A DNA stretch of 6,770 nt from an uncultured Bacilli bacterium (GCA_949113215.1 CARZYU010000005.1:3736-10505); one strand, 5' to 3'; positions 1-5,723 are shown, counted from the first letter of the stretch. The notes: generated by a model not told the origin, from the sequence alone. Made by a program: numbers and translations.

Positions 1-1229
1 GATCCGCCACCACTATAGGTCAAATAGGCTGAATCGCTATCGCTAGCTTCGATCACACTGCCTCCGCCATACCAGCCTCCGCCGCCTCCTGCAGAAGCAT
101 ACTTATGATCTGATTCTAAAGAGGAGTTAGCTCCAAGACCAAACATACCATTTGCCCCAGCTGCTTCTTGAGTAGCCCCATAAGAAGTTTCTCCTAATCC
201 AAGGAATCCTCCCCCTGCATACCCGTTTGACGAAGAAGTGGATCCACTTCCTCCTCCAGCAACAATAAGGCGATGGTTTAAGGTAGTTCCTCCAACACGA
301 ATATCACTTGCTCCACCACCACCTAAGGTGTAGGTCGTGGTTCCAGAAAGAGAATAGGTCCTACCATTACCGCCACCATTGTAGCCTCCTGCATTAACCG
401 ATCCTACACTTTCCCCGTAACTTCCTGGTTGTCCTCCAACATAGATCGAAAGAACGGTATCTTTGGCAAAAGAAGTTTCCCCACTGGCATAACCACCTTT
501 TCCACCTAAATAACTAGTAGAATAATTTCCACCTTGGGCTCCCCAAACTTCCAAACGATAAGTTCCATCAAGAGGAATCGTATACGTCTGTTCCTTTCCA
601 GTGTAACGGAACATAGCATAATCGCCTTCTTCCAATTCCTCCAAATCAGCTGTTACGGTAATCTTTCCATGATAGTGTTTTGCTAATACTTCATTTCCAG
701 CATCACCTTTGATCCACATGCGAAGTGTAATAACTCTCGATTCCCCAGATTCCAAGGATCCACTTGCTACTTCATAACTACTTTCCACAAGTTCTTCTAA
801 AATAACTGGATCTTCACCATCGATGGAAAGTTTAATCTGATTTTTATCCAAAAGATTTTCCTCACAACCATCTGCTTCAATTACGGAAATATCATCTGCT
901 ATTTTTACAGAATAAACTTGAGAAAGGGTTCCTGTATTGGTAATCTTAAACTGATACCCATCTTGTGCTAGACCATCAACATCATTCATCGGGTATGCCC
1001 CATTTAAATTGATGGCATCTCCCATTCCACTTCCCGTATCATCGTAAGCAATATCTAGTGTTCCCACATGAATGGTATTATAATCAGAGGAACCTTTAAC
1101 CGAAGAGAATACTGCATACGAAGAACCTAGTAAAAGGACGGTCACTGCAAAAATAGAAACCATCGTCACAATCATTTCTTTTCTAAGAATTCTTGAAAGA
1201 CCCGTTTTCTTCTTTTTCTTTTTCTCCAT
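1..1229 (-). CDS. Secreted TasA-like / ALK-type glycine-rich domain fusion protein (3' end outside window)
   Basis: Open reading frame of 409 visible codons running off the left edge without a stop. It starts at ATG 1229, preceded by AGGTGA eight bases upstream. Residues 2-8 are seven charged, nearly all lysine, residues. A hydrophobic segment at about 20-38 ends in SSYA (36-39), followed by VF, matching the TasA cleavage context TWA/AF, so SipW-type cleavage after A39 is inferred. Residues 40-195 look like the TasA/camelysin beta domain: HVGTLDI (54-60), AYPMND (78-83), ITNTGT (96-101) and TLRMWI (168-173). From about 207 a glycine-rich domain begins with TYTIPLDGTYRLEVWGAQGG (215-234), then GGKGGYASGE (242-251), GGGGASDIRVGG (303-314), RLIVAGGG (320-327) and GGGGGWYGGG (381-390). 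This pattern resembles the Gly_rich/ALK-LTK glycine-rich domain family (PF12810 type). A surface adhesive or matrix role is inferred. The missing C terminus may carry an anchor. Confidence 0.9.
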   Translation of the reverse strand, partial: MEKKKKKKTGLSRILRKEMIVTMVSIFAVTVLLLGSSYAVFSSVKGSSDYNTIHVGTLDIAYDDTGSGMGDAINLNGAYPMNDVDGLAQDGYQFKITNTGTLSQVYSVKIADDISVIEADGCEENLLDKNQIKLSIDGEDPVILEELVESSYEVASGSLESGESRVITLRMWIKGDAGNEVLAKHYHGKITVTADLEELEEGDYAMFRYTGKEQTYTIPLDGTYRLEVWGAQGGNYSTSYLGGKGGYASGETSFAKDTVLSIYVGGQPGSYGESVGSVNAGGYNGGGNGRTYSLSGTTTYTLGGGGASDIRVGGTTLNHRLIVAGGGSGSTSSSNGYAGGGFLGLGETSYGATQEAAGANGMFGLGANSSLESDHKYASAGGGGGWYGGGSVIEASDSDSAYLTYSGGG

Positions 1230-1263
1230 GGAATCTTTCACCTATCCTTTCTTTTCACTTACT

Positions 1264-1277
1264 ATTCTATATTCTAT
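1264..1277. repeat. Tandem 7-bp repeat ATTCTAT x2
   Basis: Two perfect, directly adjacent copies of ATTCTAT (plus strand) lie between the candidate -10 box and the Shine-Dalgarno of the glycine-rich gene, overlapping the predicted transcription start. The position would suit an operator. The sequence is AT-rich, so chance occurrence is a real alternative. Confidence 0.4.
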
Positions 1278-1281
1278 CAAC

Positions 1282-1290
1282 AGTATATCA
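1282..1290 (-). promoter_or_regulatory. Candidate extended -10 promoter of the glycine-rich fusion gene
   Basis: On the minus strand the bases read TGA TATACT: an extended -10 (TGn) plus a -10 box with five of six consensus bases. It lies just after the veg terminator and about 53 bases before the start codon. No good -35 box is present at 16-18 bases, because that position falls within the terminator stem. Transcription would start near 1275, inside a tandem ATTCTAT repeat. Confidence 0.45.
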
Positions 1291-1291
1291 T

Positions 1292-1318
1292 AAAAAAATT
1301 ATCTATAATAGATAATTT
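1292..1318 (-). terminator. Intrinsic terminator after veg
   Basis: A perfect 10-bp inverted repeat (AAATTATCTA / TAGATAATTT, loop of 3) begins nine bases past the veg stop codon. On the minus strand it is followed by further T residues, giving an unbroken run of seven T. The stem is AT-rich and so fairly weak, but length and position fit the end of the rsmA-yabG-veg block. Confidence 0.7.
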
Positions 1319-1326
1319 CATTCTTT

Positions 1327-1560
1327 TTAAGAATTATCCGTCGAAAAATCGATCTCTAGAGTATCGATCAAAACATCGGCATACGTAAATGATTTCACAT
1401 AATCCACTTCATCTAACACTCTGATTAAGAAAATAGCAGGATACATTTTAATAATCTCTCCTTGAAATTCCTCTTTCTGATTGCGAGCTCCATTGAACTT
1501 AAAGTGGAGTGTCTTACCTTTTTCTCCTGATAATTTTTTCTTTATAGTATCAATGTTCAT
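1327..1560 (-). CDS. veg: Veg protein
   Basis: A 77-aa protein matching the Veg family of Bacillota (86 aa in Bacillus subtilis). It shares an N-terminal helix with a KKKLSGEKGKTLHFK segment (7-21), an NGARNQKEEFQGEI segment aligning with the family's NGGRRKTIERSG region, YPAIFLIRV, and SYADIL-like FTYADVLIDT near the C terminus. In B. subtilis, Veg stimulates biofilm formation by relieving SinR repression of matrix genes, including tapA-sipW-tasA. Its start codon overlaps the yabG stop (ATGA), with only a weak GGGG eleven bases upstream, so translation is probably coupled to yabG. The gene order rsmA-yabG-veg matches B. subtilis and strengthens the call. Downstream, the usual sspF/ispE neighbours are not next; a glycine-rich surface protein gene follows a terminator. 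Confidence 0.93.
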   Translation of the reverse strand: MNIDTIKKKLSGEKGKTLHFKFNGARNQKEEFQGEIIKMYPAIFLIRVLDEVDYVKSFTYADVLIDTLEIDFSTDNS

Positions 1561-2342
1561 CGAGGGTACCCCACATACATGGTTCCTGACGTAATAATTC
1601 CACCCATTCCTTCACTGCCATATTTTGTTTTTTCAATCATCGACAAAAGATCAATATTTTTATTCTTTTCGGAAAGAGCAACAGAAGCCGCTATGATCGC
1701 AGGATCTAATGCATGAATATTAATACGTTTCGGACTTGAGGCAAAATTAGCTCCTGCTTTGATTAACTCCTCGTAATCCGACTGACACGCTCCTGCTACG
1801 ACGATTAGTTTATCCTGACTCTTTTCATATTCCCTTGCTTTTACGATGGCATTCTTAAAATGAAAACTATTTTTATAGTTCGAAAGATCTTTGCTGCTTC
1901 CCTTTCTCTTATAATAAGCATCATGTCCCGTAATTACCACAATATCTGGTTGTACTTTATTCAAATAAGAAATGATATCGGGAGCAATATCTTCCTCTTT
2001 GGAGACAATCCCGAATGCTTGCAATTTCATTTTTTTATAGAATTCCATACAACGTTTCAAGTAGTCTTGATCACCATCGATATGTAAAATTTTCCCTGGA
2101 AGATAAAAGTATTCATCTCGATCCAAATGAATCGAACTACTCACCCGTTCAATCAAATCTTCGTCTAGTTTTTCAAGACCTTTGGGCGTTGCCTTTCGCA
2201 AATCCTCCATTTCGCTATCAGCATAAAGTCTCACATCAACACCTTTTAAATAGACCAGATCATCTTTAATATCAACAATTTGAAACAAAAGATCGTTGTT
2301 ATGTGAATCCCTCGTTACATAGTCTCCCACATCAAAAAACAT
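1557..2342 (-). CDS. yabG: Sporulation-specific cysteine protease YabG
   Basis: A 261-aa protein matching YabG (peptidase family U57; about 290 aa in Bacillus subtilis). It is a mother-cell protease that trims spore coat and other spore-surface proteins during sporulation. The N-terminal region (1-45) has the family FDVGDYVTRDS and VRLYADS segments. The central LPGKILHIDGD (81-91) and VVITGHDAYYKRKG (135-148) carry the putative catalytic His140. VVAGACQSDYEELIKAGANF (181-200) carries the putative catalytic Cys186, followed by ASSPKRINIHALDP (201-214). It is shorter than the B. subtilis protein mainly in the linker at 45-75. ATG 2342 is preceded by GGTGATGG about four bases upstream. The gene lies 45 bases after rsmA and overlaps veg by four bases. 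All visible hallmark motifs are present, so the protein looks functional, implying sporulation ability. Confidence 0.96.
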   Translation of the reverse strand: MFFDVGDYVTRDSHNNDLLFQIVDIKDDLVYLKGVDVRLYADSEMEDLRKATPKGLEKLDEDLIERVSSSIHLDRDEYFYLPGKILHIDGDQDYLKRCMEFYKKMKLQAFGIVSKEEDIAPDIISYLNKVQPDIVVITGHDAYYKRKGSSKDLSNYKNSFHFKNAIVKAREYEKSQDKLIVVAGACQSDYEELIKAGANFASSPKRINIHALDPAIIAASVALSEKNKNIDLLSMIEKTKYGSEGMGGIITSGTMYVGYPR

Positions 2343-2352
2343 AATTCCATCA

Positions 2353-2374
2353 CCAAAACATTTTATGTTTTTGG
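2353..2374. other. Imperfect inverted repeat in the rsmA-yabG gap
   Basis: On the minus strand CCAAAAACAT and ATGTTTTGG pair as nine base pairs with one bulged A and a loop of three. No T-run follows, so it is not a convincing terminator. Its 3' arm abuts the yabG ribosome-binding site, so it could affect yabG translation on read-through transcripts from rsmA. Confidence 0.4.
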
Positions 2375-2388
2375 AAGAAAAATTATGT
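2360..2388 (-). promoter_or_regulatory. Possible mother-cell (sigma-E-like) promoter for yabG
   Basis: The minus strand carries CATAAAAT (2367-2360), one mismatch from the sigma-E -10 consensus CATACAAT. A -35-like ACATAAT lies 14 bases upstream (2388-2382), within the 13-15 spacing typical of sigma-E promoters. Transcription would begin roughly 10-13 bases before the yabG start, giving a very short leader. YabG is mother-cell expressed in known spore formers (sigma-K in Bacillus subtilis). The match lies in AT-rich DNA, so confidence is low. Confidence 0.3.
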
Positions 2389-3185
2389 TAAGAAAGAAGA
2401 TTGCTCATAGCCACAAACACTTCAAGAGGAAGTTCTTCTGCTCTTGAAGATAAACTATAATGATAATCTTGTAATACTTTTTCAAGGTCGGAAAGAGGAT
2501 ACTCTTTTAAATTATTCTTTAATGTCTTTCGTTTAAAGCGAAAACTATCGCGAACCAACCGATAAAATTGATCTTTATTTTTTACAAAGAGTGGAAAGTC
2601 CTTCCGTACCATTTTTACAATGATACTATCTACATTTGGTTTGGGAAGAAAGGCATTTCGTGATACAACAAATTCTTTTTTAATTTCATAATGATATTGT
2701 AAAAATACCGATAGAGAATTGTACTCCTTTGTTTTCGGTTTTGCGAAAAAACGTTCCCCTACTTCTTTTTGAACCATGACAAGAATTTCCTCTACGAAAA
2801 GGTCCTCCTCAATCAGCTTGGTGATAATAGGCGTCGTAATATAATATGGAAGGTTCGAGACAAAGATTAAATGTTGATAAGAAAAAGACTTGAGATCTTC
2901 TTTCACATTTCGTTTTAAAAAATCATCATAAATGAGTGTAATATTTGAACAACCTTTTAATGCTTGATCAAGGGTCCACTCCAAACGAGAGTCAATTTCA
3001 TAAGCTAGAACATGTACTGGGTATTTGACCAATTCCTTTGTCAAAGCTCCAGAACCAGGACCAACCTCAATCACCAGAGTCTCCTCTTTCCAATCAACGG
3101 TATTTACAATTCGCTTTATAATGTTGTTATCTTGTAAAAAATTTTGCCCTAAACTTTTTTTAAATGAAAAATCACGGTCATTCAT
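2388..3185 (-). CDS. rsmA: 16S rRNA dimethyladenosine transferase RsmA (KsgA)
   Basis: A 265-aa S-adenosylmethionine-dependent enzyme that dimethylates two adjacent adenosines in the terminal helix of 16S rRNA (A1518/A1519 in E. coli numbering) during late 30S assembly. Visible motifs in order: KKSLGQNFLQD (9-19), SAM-binding motif I IEVGPGSGALTKEL (39-52), acidic AYEID (61-65) for the ribose hydroxyls, active-site SNLPYYITTPII (110-121, the NLPY motif), and the family AFLPKPNVDSIIV (178-190). Length is normal for the family. ATG 3185 is chosen over an in-frame ATG nine codons upstream because a perfect GGAGGT sits five bases before it; the upstream start would lie inside the terminator hairpin. 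It heads the conserved rsmA-yabG-veg order of Bacillota. Confidence 0.98.
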   Translation of the reverse strand: MNDRDFSFKKSLGQNFLQDNNIIKRIVNTVDWKEETLVIEVGPGSGALTKELVKYPVHVLAYEIDSRLEWTLDQALKGCSNITLIYDDFLKRNVKEDLKSFSYQHLIFVSNLPYYITTPIITKLIEEDLFVEEILVMVQKEVGERFFAKPKTKEYNSLSVFLQYHYEIKKEFVVSRNAFLPKPNVDSIIVKMVRKDFPLFVKNKDQFYRLVRDSFRFKRKTLKNNLKEYPLSDLEKVLQDYHYSLSSRAEELPLEVFVAMSNLLS

Positions 3186-3190
3186 ATGGC

Positions 3191-3196
3191 ACCTCC
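3191..3196 (-). promoter_or_regulatory. Shine-Dalgarno site that fixes the rsmA start
   Basis: GGAGGT on the minus strand, five bases before ATG 3185 and directly abutting the six-T tract of the preceding terminator. It supports the shorter rsmA start. Confidence 0.9.
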
Positions 3197-3222
3197 AAAA
3201 AAGCTCTAACATAAGTTAGAGC
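3197..3222 (-). terminator. Intrinsic terminator of the sipW operon, nested with the rsmA promoter
   Basis: On the minus strand GCTCTAAC-TTAT-GTTAGAGC forms a perfect 8-bp stem with a four-base loop, followed at once by six T. It lies 31 bases after the stop of the last gene of the four-gene operon. The rsmA ribosome-binding site begins immediately after the T tract. The predicted rsmA transcription start falls within the 5' arm, so transcripts from that promoter would lack a full hairpin. Confidence 0.85.
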
Positions 3223-3223
3223 C

Positions 3224-3252
3224 ATTGTATCATAAAGTTTTCTTTCATCCAA
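3224..3252 (-). promoter_or_regulatory. Predicted sigma-A promoter of rsmA
   Basis: The minus strand has -35 TTGGAT (3252-3247), a 17-base spacer and -10 TACAAT (3229-3224) with the extended TGn just upstream (TGATACAAT). It starts one base after the stop codon of the preceding gene. Predicted initiation is near 3217, about 32 bases before the rsmA ATG. Confidence 0.7.
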
Positions 3253-3253
3253 A

Positions 3254-3775
3254 TTAATGTTTTTTCTTCTTTTGTGAAAAATTAGAAGAATTTGTTGGTT
3301 TTTTGTCTGTCTTTTTTATATTAGAAACTGGTTTTTCCTCTACCCTTTTCGCAATTGGTTTTTGATAAGCAAGGACAAGACAAATATCTGCTAAACAAAG
3401 ACCATACAACATTACTTGAAAAGGTGCAATCATATCTGCATAATAATTATAATTAATTCCCGAAGCAAAGGAAGCCTTTACGATTAAGAAATCATCCCCA
3501 ATTGAACGATAAGAAACAAATAAAATCAAAGAAAATACCAAACAACAACTCAGATGAAAGAATAAGTTTTTATTGATATTTTCATGATGAAACAGCAAGT
3601 TGAAAAGAAATAAGAATAACAAAATAATATAAGGAAGAAATACTTGAAGTGATTCAAAAATAGATTTTGATAAACGCTGATTCATATTGAGCATAATGTA
3701 AAGACATGCTCCAAAAGCTCCTAAAAAGAGAATATACTTAAGGAAAGAAAAAATTTGATTCAATACTTTCGTCAT
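3254..3775 (-). CDS. Four-helix membrane protein with lysine-rich tail, unknown function
   Basis: A 173-aa protein that I do not recognise. Four hydrophobic helices are predicted at about 10-30, 44-63, 71-89 and 113-137, so both ends should lie on the same side. By the positive-inside rule the basic tail (138-173, rich in lysine, with QKKKKH at the end) is cytoplasmic. The 90-112 segment, containing SFASGINYNYYADM, would be the longer external loop. The start ATG overlaps the stop of the upstream gene as ATGA, with GAGGTGG about eight bases before it. It is the last gene of the operon with the SipW-type peptidase and is followed by a terminator. Strict coupling suggests a role in assembly, export or anchoring of the TasA-like proteins, which is inference only. 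Confidence 0.85.
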   Translation of the reverse strand: MTKVLNQIFSFLKYILFLGAFGACLYIMLNMNQRLSKSIFESLQVFLPYIILLFLFLFNLLFHHENINKNLFFHLSCCLVFSLILFVSYRSIGDDFLIVKASFASGINYNYYADMIAPFQVMLYGLCLADICLVLAYQKPIAKRVEEKPVSNIKKTDKKPTNSSNFSQKKKKH

Positions 3776-4464
3776 GGTCTTGCCACCTCTTTTTGTAACC
3801 AGTTCGATATTTGTACAACATATTCGGTTGCCTTTTCATAAGCTCCTAACACAATACTTAAGTTATCTTTCACTGGATGATAAACGCCATTACGAGATGC
3901 TGTCGTATTAAAATAATAACTACTATTGTTTTGCAATTGGCTCGATAAATAAGAAGTATTTTGTGTGATAAATTTCGTTTCTAATAACGATGCGTCATAT
4001 AATTCCTTATAGCTTCCATAACTATATAATTTTTCTTTAGACAAACTTAAATAATCAGTCACCTGTAACACAACACAATTGTTTACTACATGGCTACGAT
4101 AAAGATTATTGAGCGAATTGACATCTTTCAAAGTAAATTCTTTCTTTTCTGCAATTTCCTTTAATTGATCATTTTCCAGCTCCTGGATGCACATATTTAA
4201 ACGACTTTGTAATCCGGAAATAAAATAACTATCAATGGGACCTTCGTAATCTTGAATCGAAAAATCAATATTGTTTTTAATTGCAGCAATATTCTCCTGA
4301 ATTTGTCGATAATTCACATCCTCTTTCATATCGTAAGTGTAAGTTTCTCTCACTTCTTGATAATGATAACAATTCAAGAACAAATAAAAGGATGCATAAG
4401 CAAAAACCAATCCAACAACAGTCTTTCCAATTAAATTTGCATACTCTTTCCAAAACTTTTTCAT
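3772..4464 (-). CDS. Membrane-anchored protein with large external helical domain, unknown function
   Basis: A 230-aa protein that I do not recognise. A lysine-bearing N terminus (MKKFWKEY) precedes one transmembrane segment at about 13-31 with no clear cleavage site, so it is probably anchored with N-in, C-out topology. The external domain (32-230) is polar, rich in Asn, Ser and Tyr, and predicted to be largely helical. Cys92 and Cys130 in the external part could form a disulfide. A segment at 168-191 is dense in N, S, T and Y. Its ATG overlaps the stop of the upstream TasA-like gene as ATGA, and a strong GGAGGGTGA sits inside that gene's end. The downstream gene again overlaps by four bases. 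Operon membership with the SipW-type peptidase suggests a dedicated surface-assembly or anchoring role (inference). Confidence 0.87.
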   Translation of the reverse strand: MKKFWKEYANLIGKTVVGLVFAYASFYLFLNCYHYQEVRETYTYDMKEDVNYRQIQENIAAIKNNIDFSIQDYEGPIDSYFISGLQSRLNMCIQELENDQLKEIAEKKEFTLKDVNSLNNLYRSHVVNNCVVLQVTDYLSLSKEKLYSYGSYKELYDASLLETKFITQNTSYLSSQLQNNSSYYFNTTASRNGVYHPVKDNLSIVLGAYEKATEYVVQISNWLQKEVARP

Positions 4465-5006
4465 GATTCACCCTCCACAGATTGTACTTCAACAGTATAA
4501 TGAAAATGACGATTAATAACATCTTCTCCCAATTGATCTTGATCGATCCAAACACGAAGTTGATAATAATTTTTTTCCTTTGGGAGAATTTTTCGTAAGT
4601 CTAGAATATCATTTTCTAAATCACCTAAATTACCAAAGGCAATGGGAATTTGATTTAAAATCAACTGATATTTCATCTGATCCTTTCGTAATTGATTATA
4701 TGGCGTACATCCATCGTTTGCGATATCAGGAGATTGTTCCTTGAAAATCAAACGATACGTTCCTGTAACAGTTCCTGTATTCGTAATAGAAAATACATAA
4801 GGAGTTACCTGCTTTCCAAGCTCATCCGATATAGGAAAAGAATCTTGGAGATGAACTTGCCGATTGGAATCTTCGAACGAAATAGCCAAATTAGCTACCA
4901 TCACCTTCGTATCGGAAAACAATAAATACCATGCATAGCTTGTCCCCAAGATGAAGGCGACTAATAGAAAGCCTCCTAAAATCAACCACAACCACTTCGA
5001 TCTCAT
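4461..5006 (-). CDS. TasA/camelysin-like secreted protein with SipW-type signal peptide
   Basis: A 181-aa protein starting at ATG 5006, chosen because AGGTGA lies four bases upstream; a TTG start at 5039 would overlap the peptidase gene and lacks a good site. A hydrophobic stretch at 5-22 ends in GTSYA (21-25) followed by WY, matching SipW-substrate cleavage sites, so a mature protein of about 156 aa is inferred. The body has the TasA-like pattern: MVANLAISFED (36-46), DSFPISDELGK (55-65), PYVFSITNTGTVTGTYRL (69-86), YYQLRVWID (147-155) and a terminal HYTVEVQSVEG. One cysteine (Cys100, in NDGCTPYNQL) lies at a place also seen in the glycine-rich fusion. It follows the peptidase gene by four bases and overlaps the next gene by four, so it is probably a substrate of that peptidase. 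A minor or initiating fibre subunit, comparable to TapA in role, is a guess. Confidence 0.88.
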   Translation of the reverse strand: MRSKWLWLILGGFLLVAFILGTSYAWYLLFSDTKVMVANLAISFEDSNRQVHLQDSFPISDELGKQVTPYVFSITNTGTVTGTYRLIFKEQSPDIANDGCTPYNQLRKDQMKYQLILNQIPIAFGNLGDLENDILDLRKILPKEKNYYQLRVWIDQDQLGEDVINRHFHYTVEVQSVEGES

Positions 5007-5010
5007 CAAA

Positions 5011-5016
5011 TCACCT
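5011..5016 (-). promoter_or_regulatory. Shine-Dalgarno site overlapping the sipW-like stop codon
   Basis: AGGTGA on the minus strand contains the TGA stop of the peptidase gene and lies four bases before ATG 5006. It sets the start of the TasA-like gene and implies translational coupling between the two. Confidence 0.8.
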
Positions 5017-5688
5017 ACTTCTTTTTTTATCTGCCTCAAGAAATTTCTCTTTTCTAGCAGAGGTTACTTCCTTTTTTGTTTTATTTTTGGTAATGAGCTT
5101 TACTAGTTTTACAACATCATAAATGACAATGGCAAGACATGGAATGACGATGGCAATGATCCAACCATAAGCTTGGGACAAGAAGTACTGGATATAACCA
5201 ATCTTAGGAATTCTCAGAATCACCTTACCACTAACGTATTCTGAACTGACTAAAGTAGGGTCCTCCGCATTATTATTGTCTCCCTTGGTACGATACATAT
5301 ACTTTCCCTTAGAAGTTTGAATGACTTCTACAACACGGTGTGTTACGGTAACGCCTGCATATCTACTATCGGTAGAAGTGAAAGTAATGATATCACCCTT
5401 TTGAATTTCATCTGCTTCTACTCGGCGAATAATAACAGCATCTTCTACTTTGATCGTTGGAACCATACTAGGACTAATAATCACATAAGCACTAAATAAA
5501 GGCGGTTTATAAACTCCCGTGGAAGAACTCTTTTTTAAATCAATCACATACACAACCAAAACAAATCCTACAAATAACAAAAGCAAAAAGACAGAATACA
5601 TAAGTACTTTCGTTATAAAATGTAGAACTTTTTTCATAATTGAAAAAACACCTTTTGGCGATGGATCCTTTTTATCCTTATTTTCCAC
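5011..5688 (-). CDS. sipW: SipW-like signal peptidase I (ER/archaeal type)
   Basis: A 225-aa membrane serine peptidase that removes signal peptides on the outer face of the membrane. SPSMVPT (72-78) holds the nucleophile Ser74. THRVVEV (116-122) supplies His117 where bacterial P-type enzymes have lysine, so this is the ER-type Ser-His class to which SipW belongs. YRTKGDNNNAEDP (132-144) is the conserved Asp-containing box. Transmembrane segments lie at about 25-50 and 173-196, and the tail (197-225) is strongly basic. SipW of Bacillus subtilis, about 190 aa, processes TasA and TapA; this protein is longer at both ends. The start is GTG 5688 with AGGGTGA four bases upstream; ATG 5637 (residue 18) is a possible but poorly supported alternative. 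It is first in a four-gene operon and flanked by TasA-like genes, its likely substrates. Confidence 0.94.
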   Translation of the reverse strand: MENKDKKDPSPKGVFSIMKKVLHFITKVLMYSVFLLLLFVGFVLVVYVIDLKKSSSTGVYKPPLFSAYVIISPSMVPTIKVEDAVIIRRVEADEIQKGDIITFTSTDSRYAGVTVTHRVVEVIQTSKGKYMYRTKGDNNNAEDPTLVSSEYVSGKVILRIPKIGYIQYFLSQAYGWIIAIVIPCLAIVIYDVVKLVKLITKNKTKKEVTSARKEKFLEADKKRSR

Positions 5689-5723
5689 AGTATCACCCTA
5701 TTTTATATTCTTACCATAAATAC

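Noticed and set aside
1..700. GGA/GGT-rich DNA as a possible minisatellite or silk-like repeat
   Set aside because: The glycines occur in irregular, non-repeating contexts typical of the ALK-type glycine-rich domain; no fixed-length unit is seen.
1860..2269. Plus-strand reading frames opposite yabG
   Set aside because: They are antisense to a strongly conserved gene, lack ribosome sites and show no recognisable family.
2353..2374. Inverted repeat after rsmA as an intrinsic terminator
   Set aside because: No T tract follows on either strand, so termination is unlikely.
3185..3212. Upstream ATG extending RsmA by nine residues
   Set aside because: The extension would be encoded within the terminator stem and T tract, and family members begin close to the chosen start.
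4277..4555. A 92-codon minus-strand reading frame overlapping the junction of the TasA-like and 230-aa genes
   Set aside because: It lies across two well-supported genes in another frame, has no good ribosome site, and its hydrophobic content comes from the overlapping signal region.
5006..5039. TTG start extending the operon TasA-like protein by 11 residues
   Set aside because: ATG 5006 has AGGTGA four bases upstream and gives a normal signal peptide; the extension overlaps the peptidase gene.
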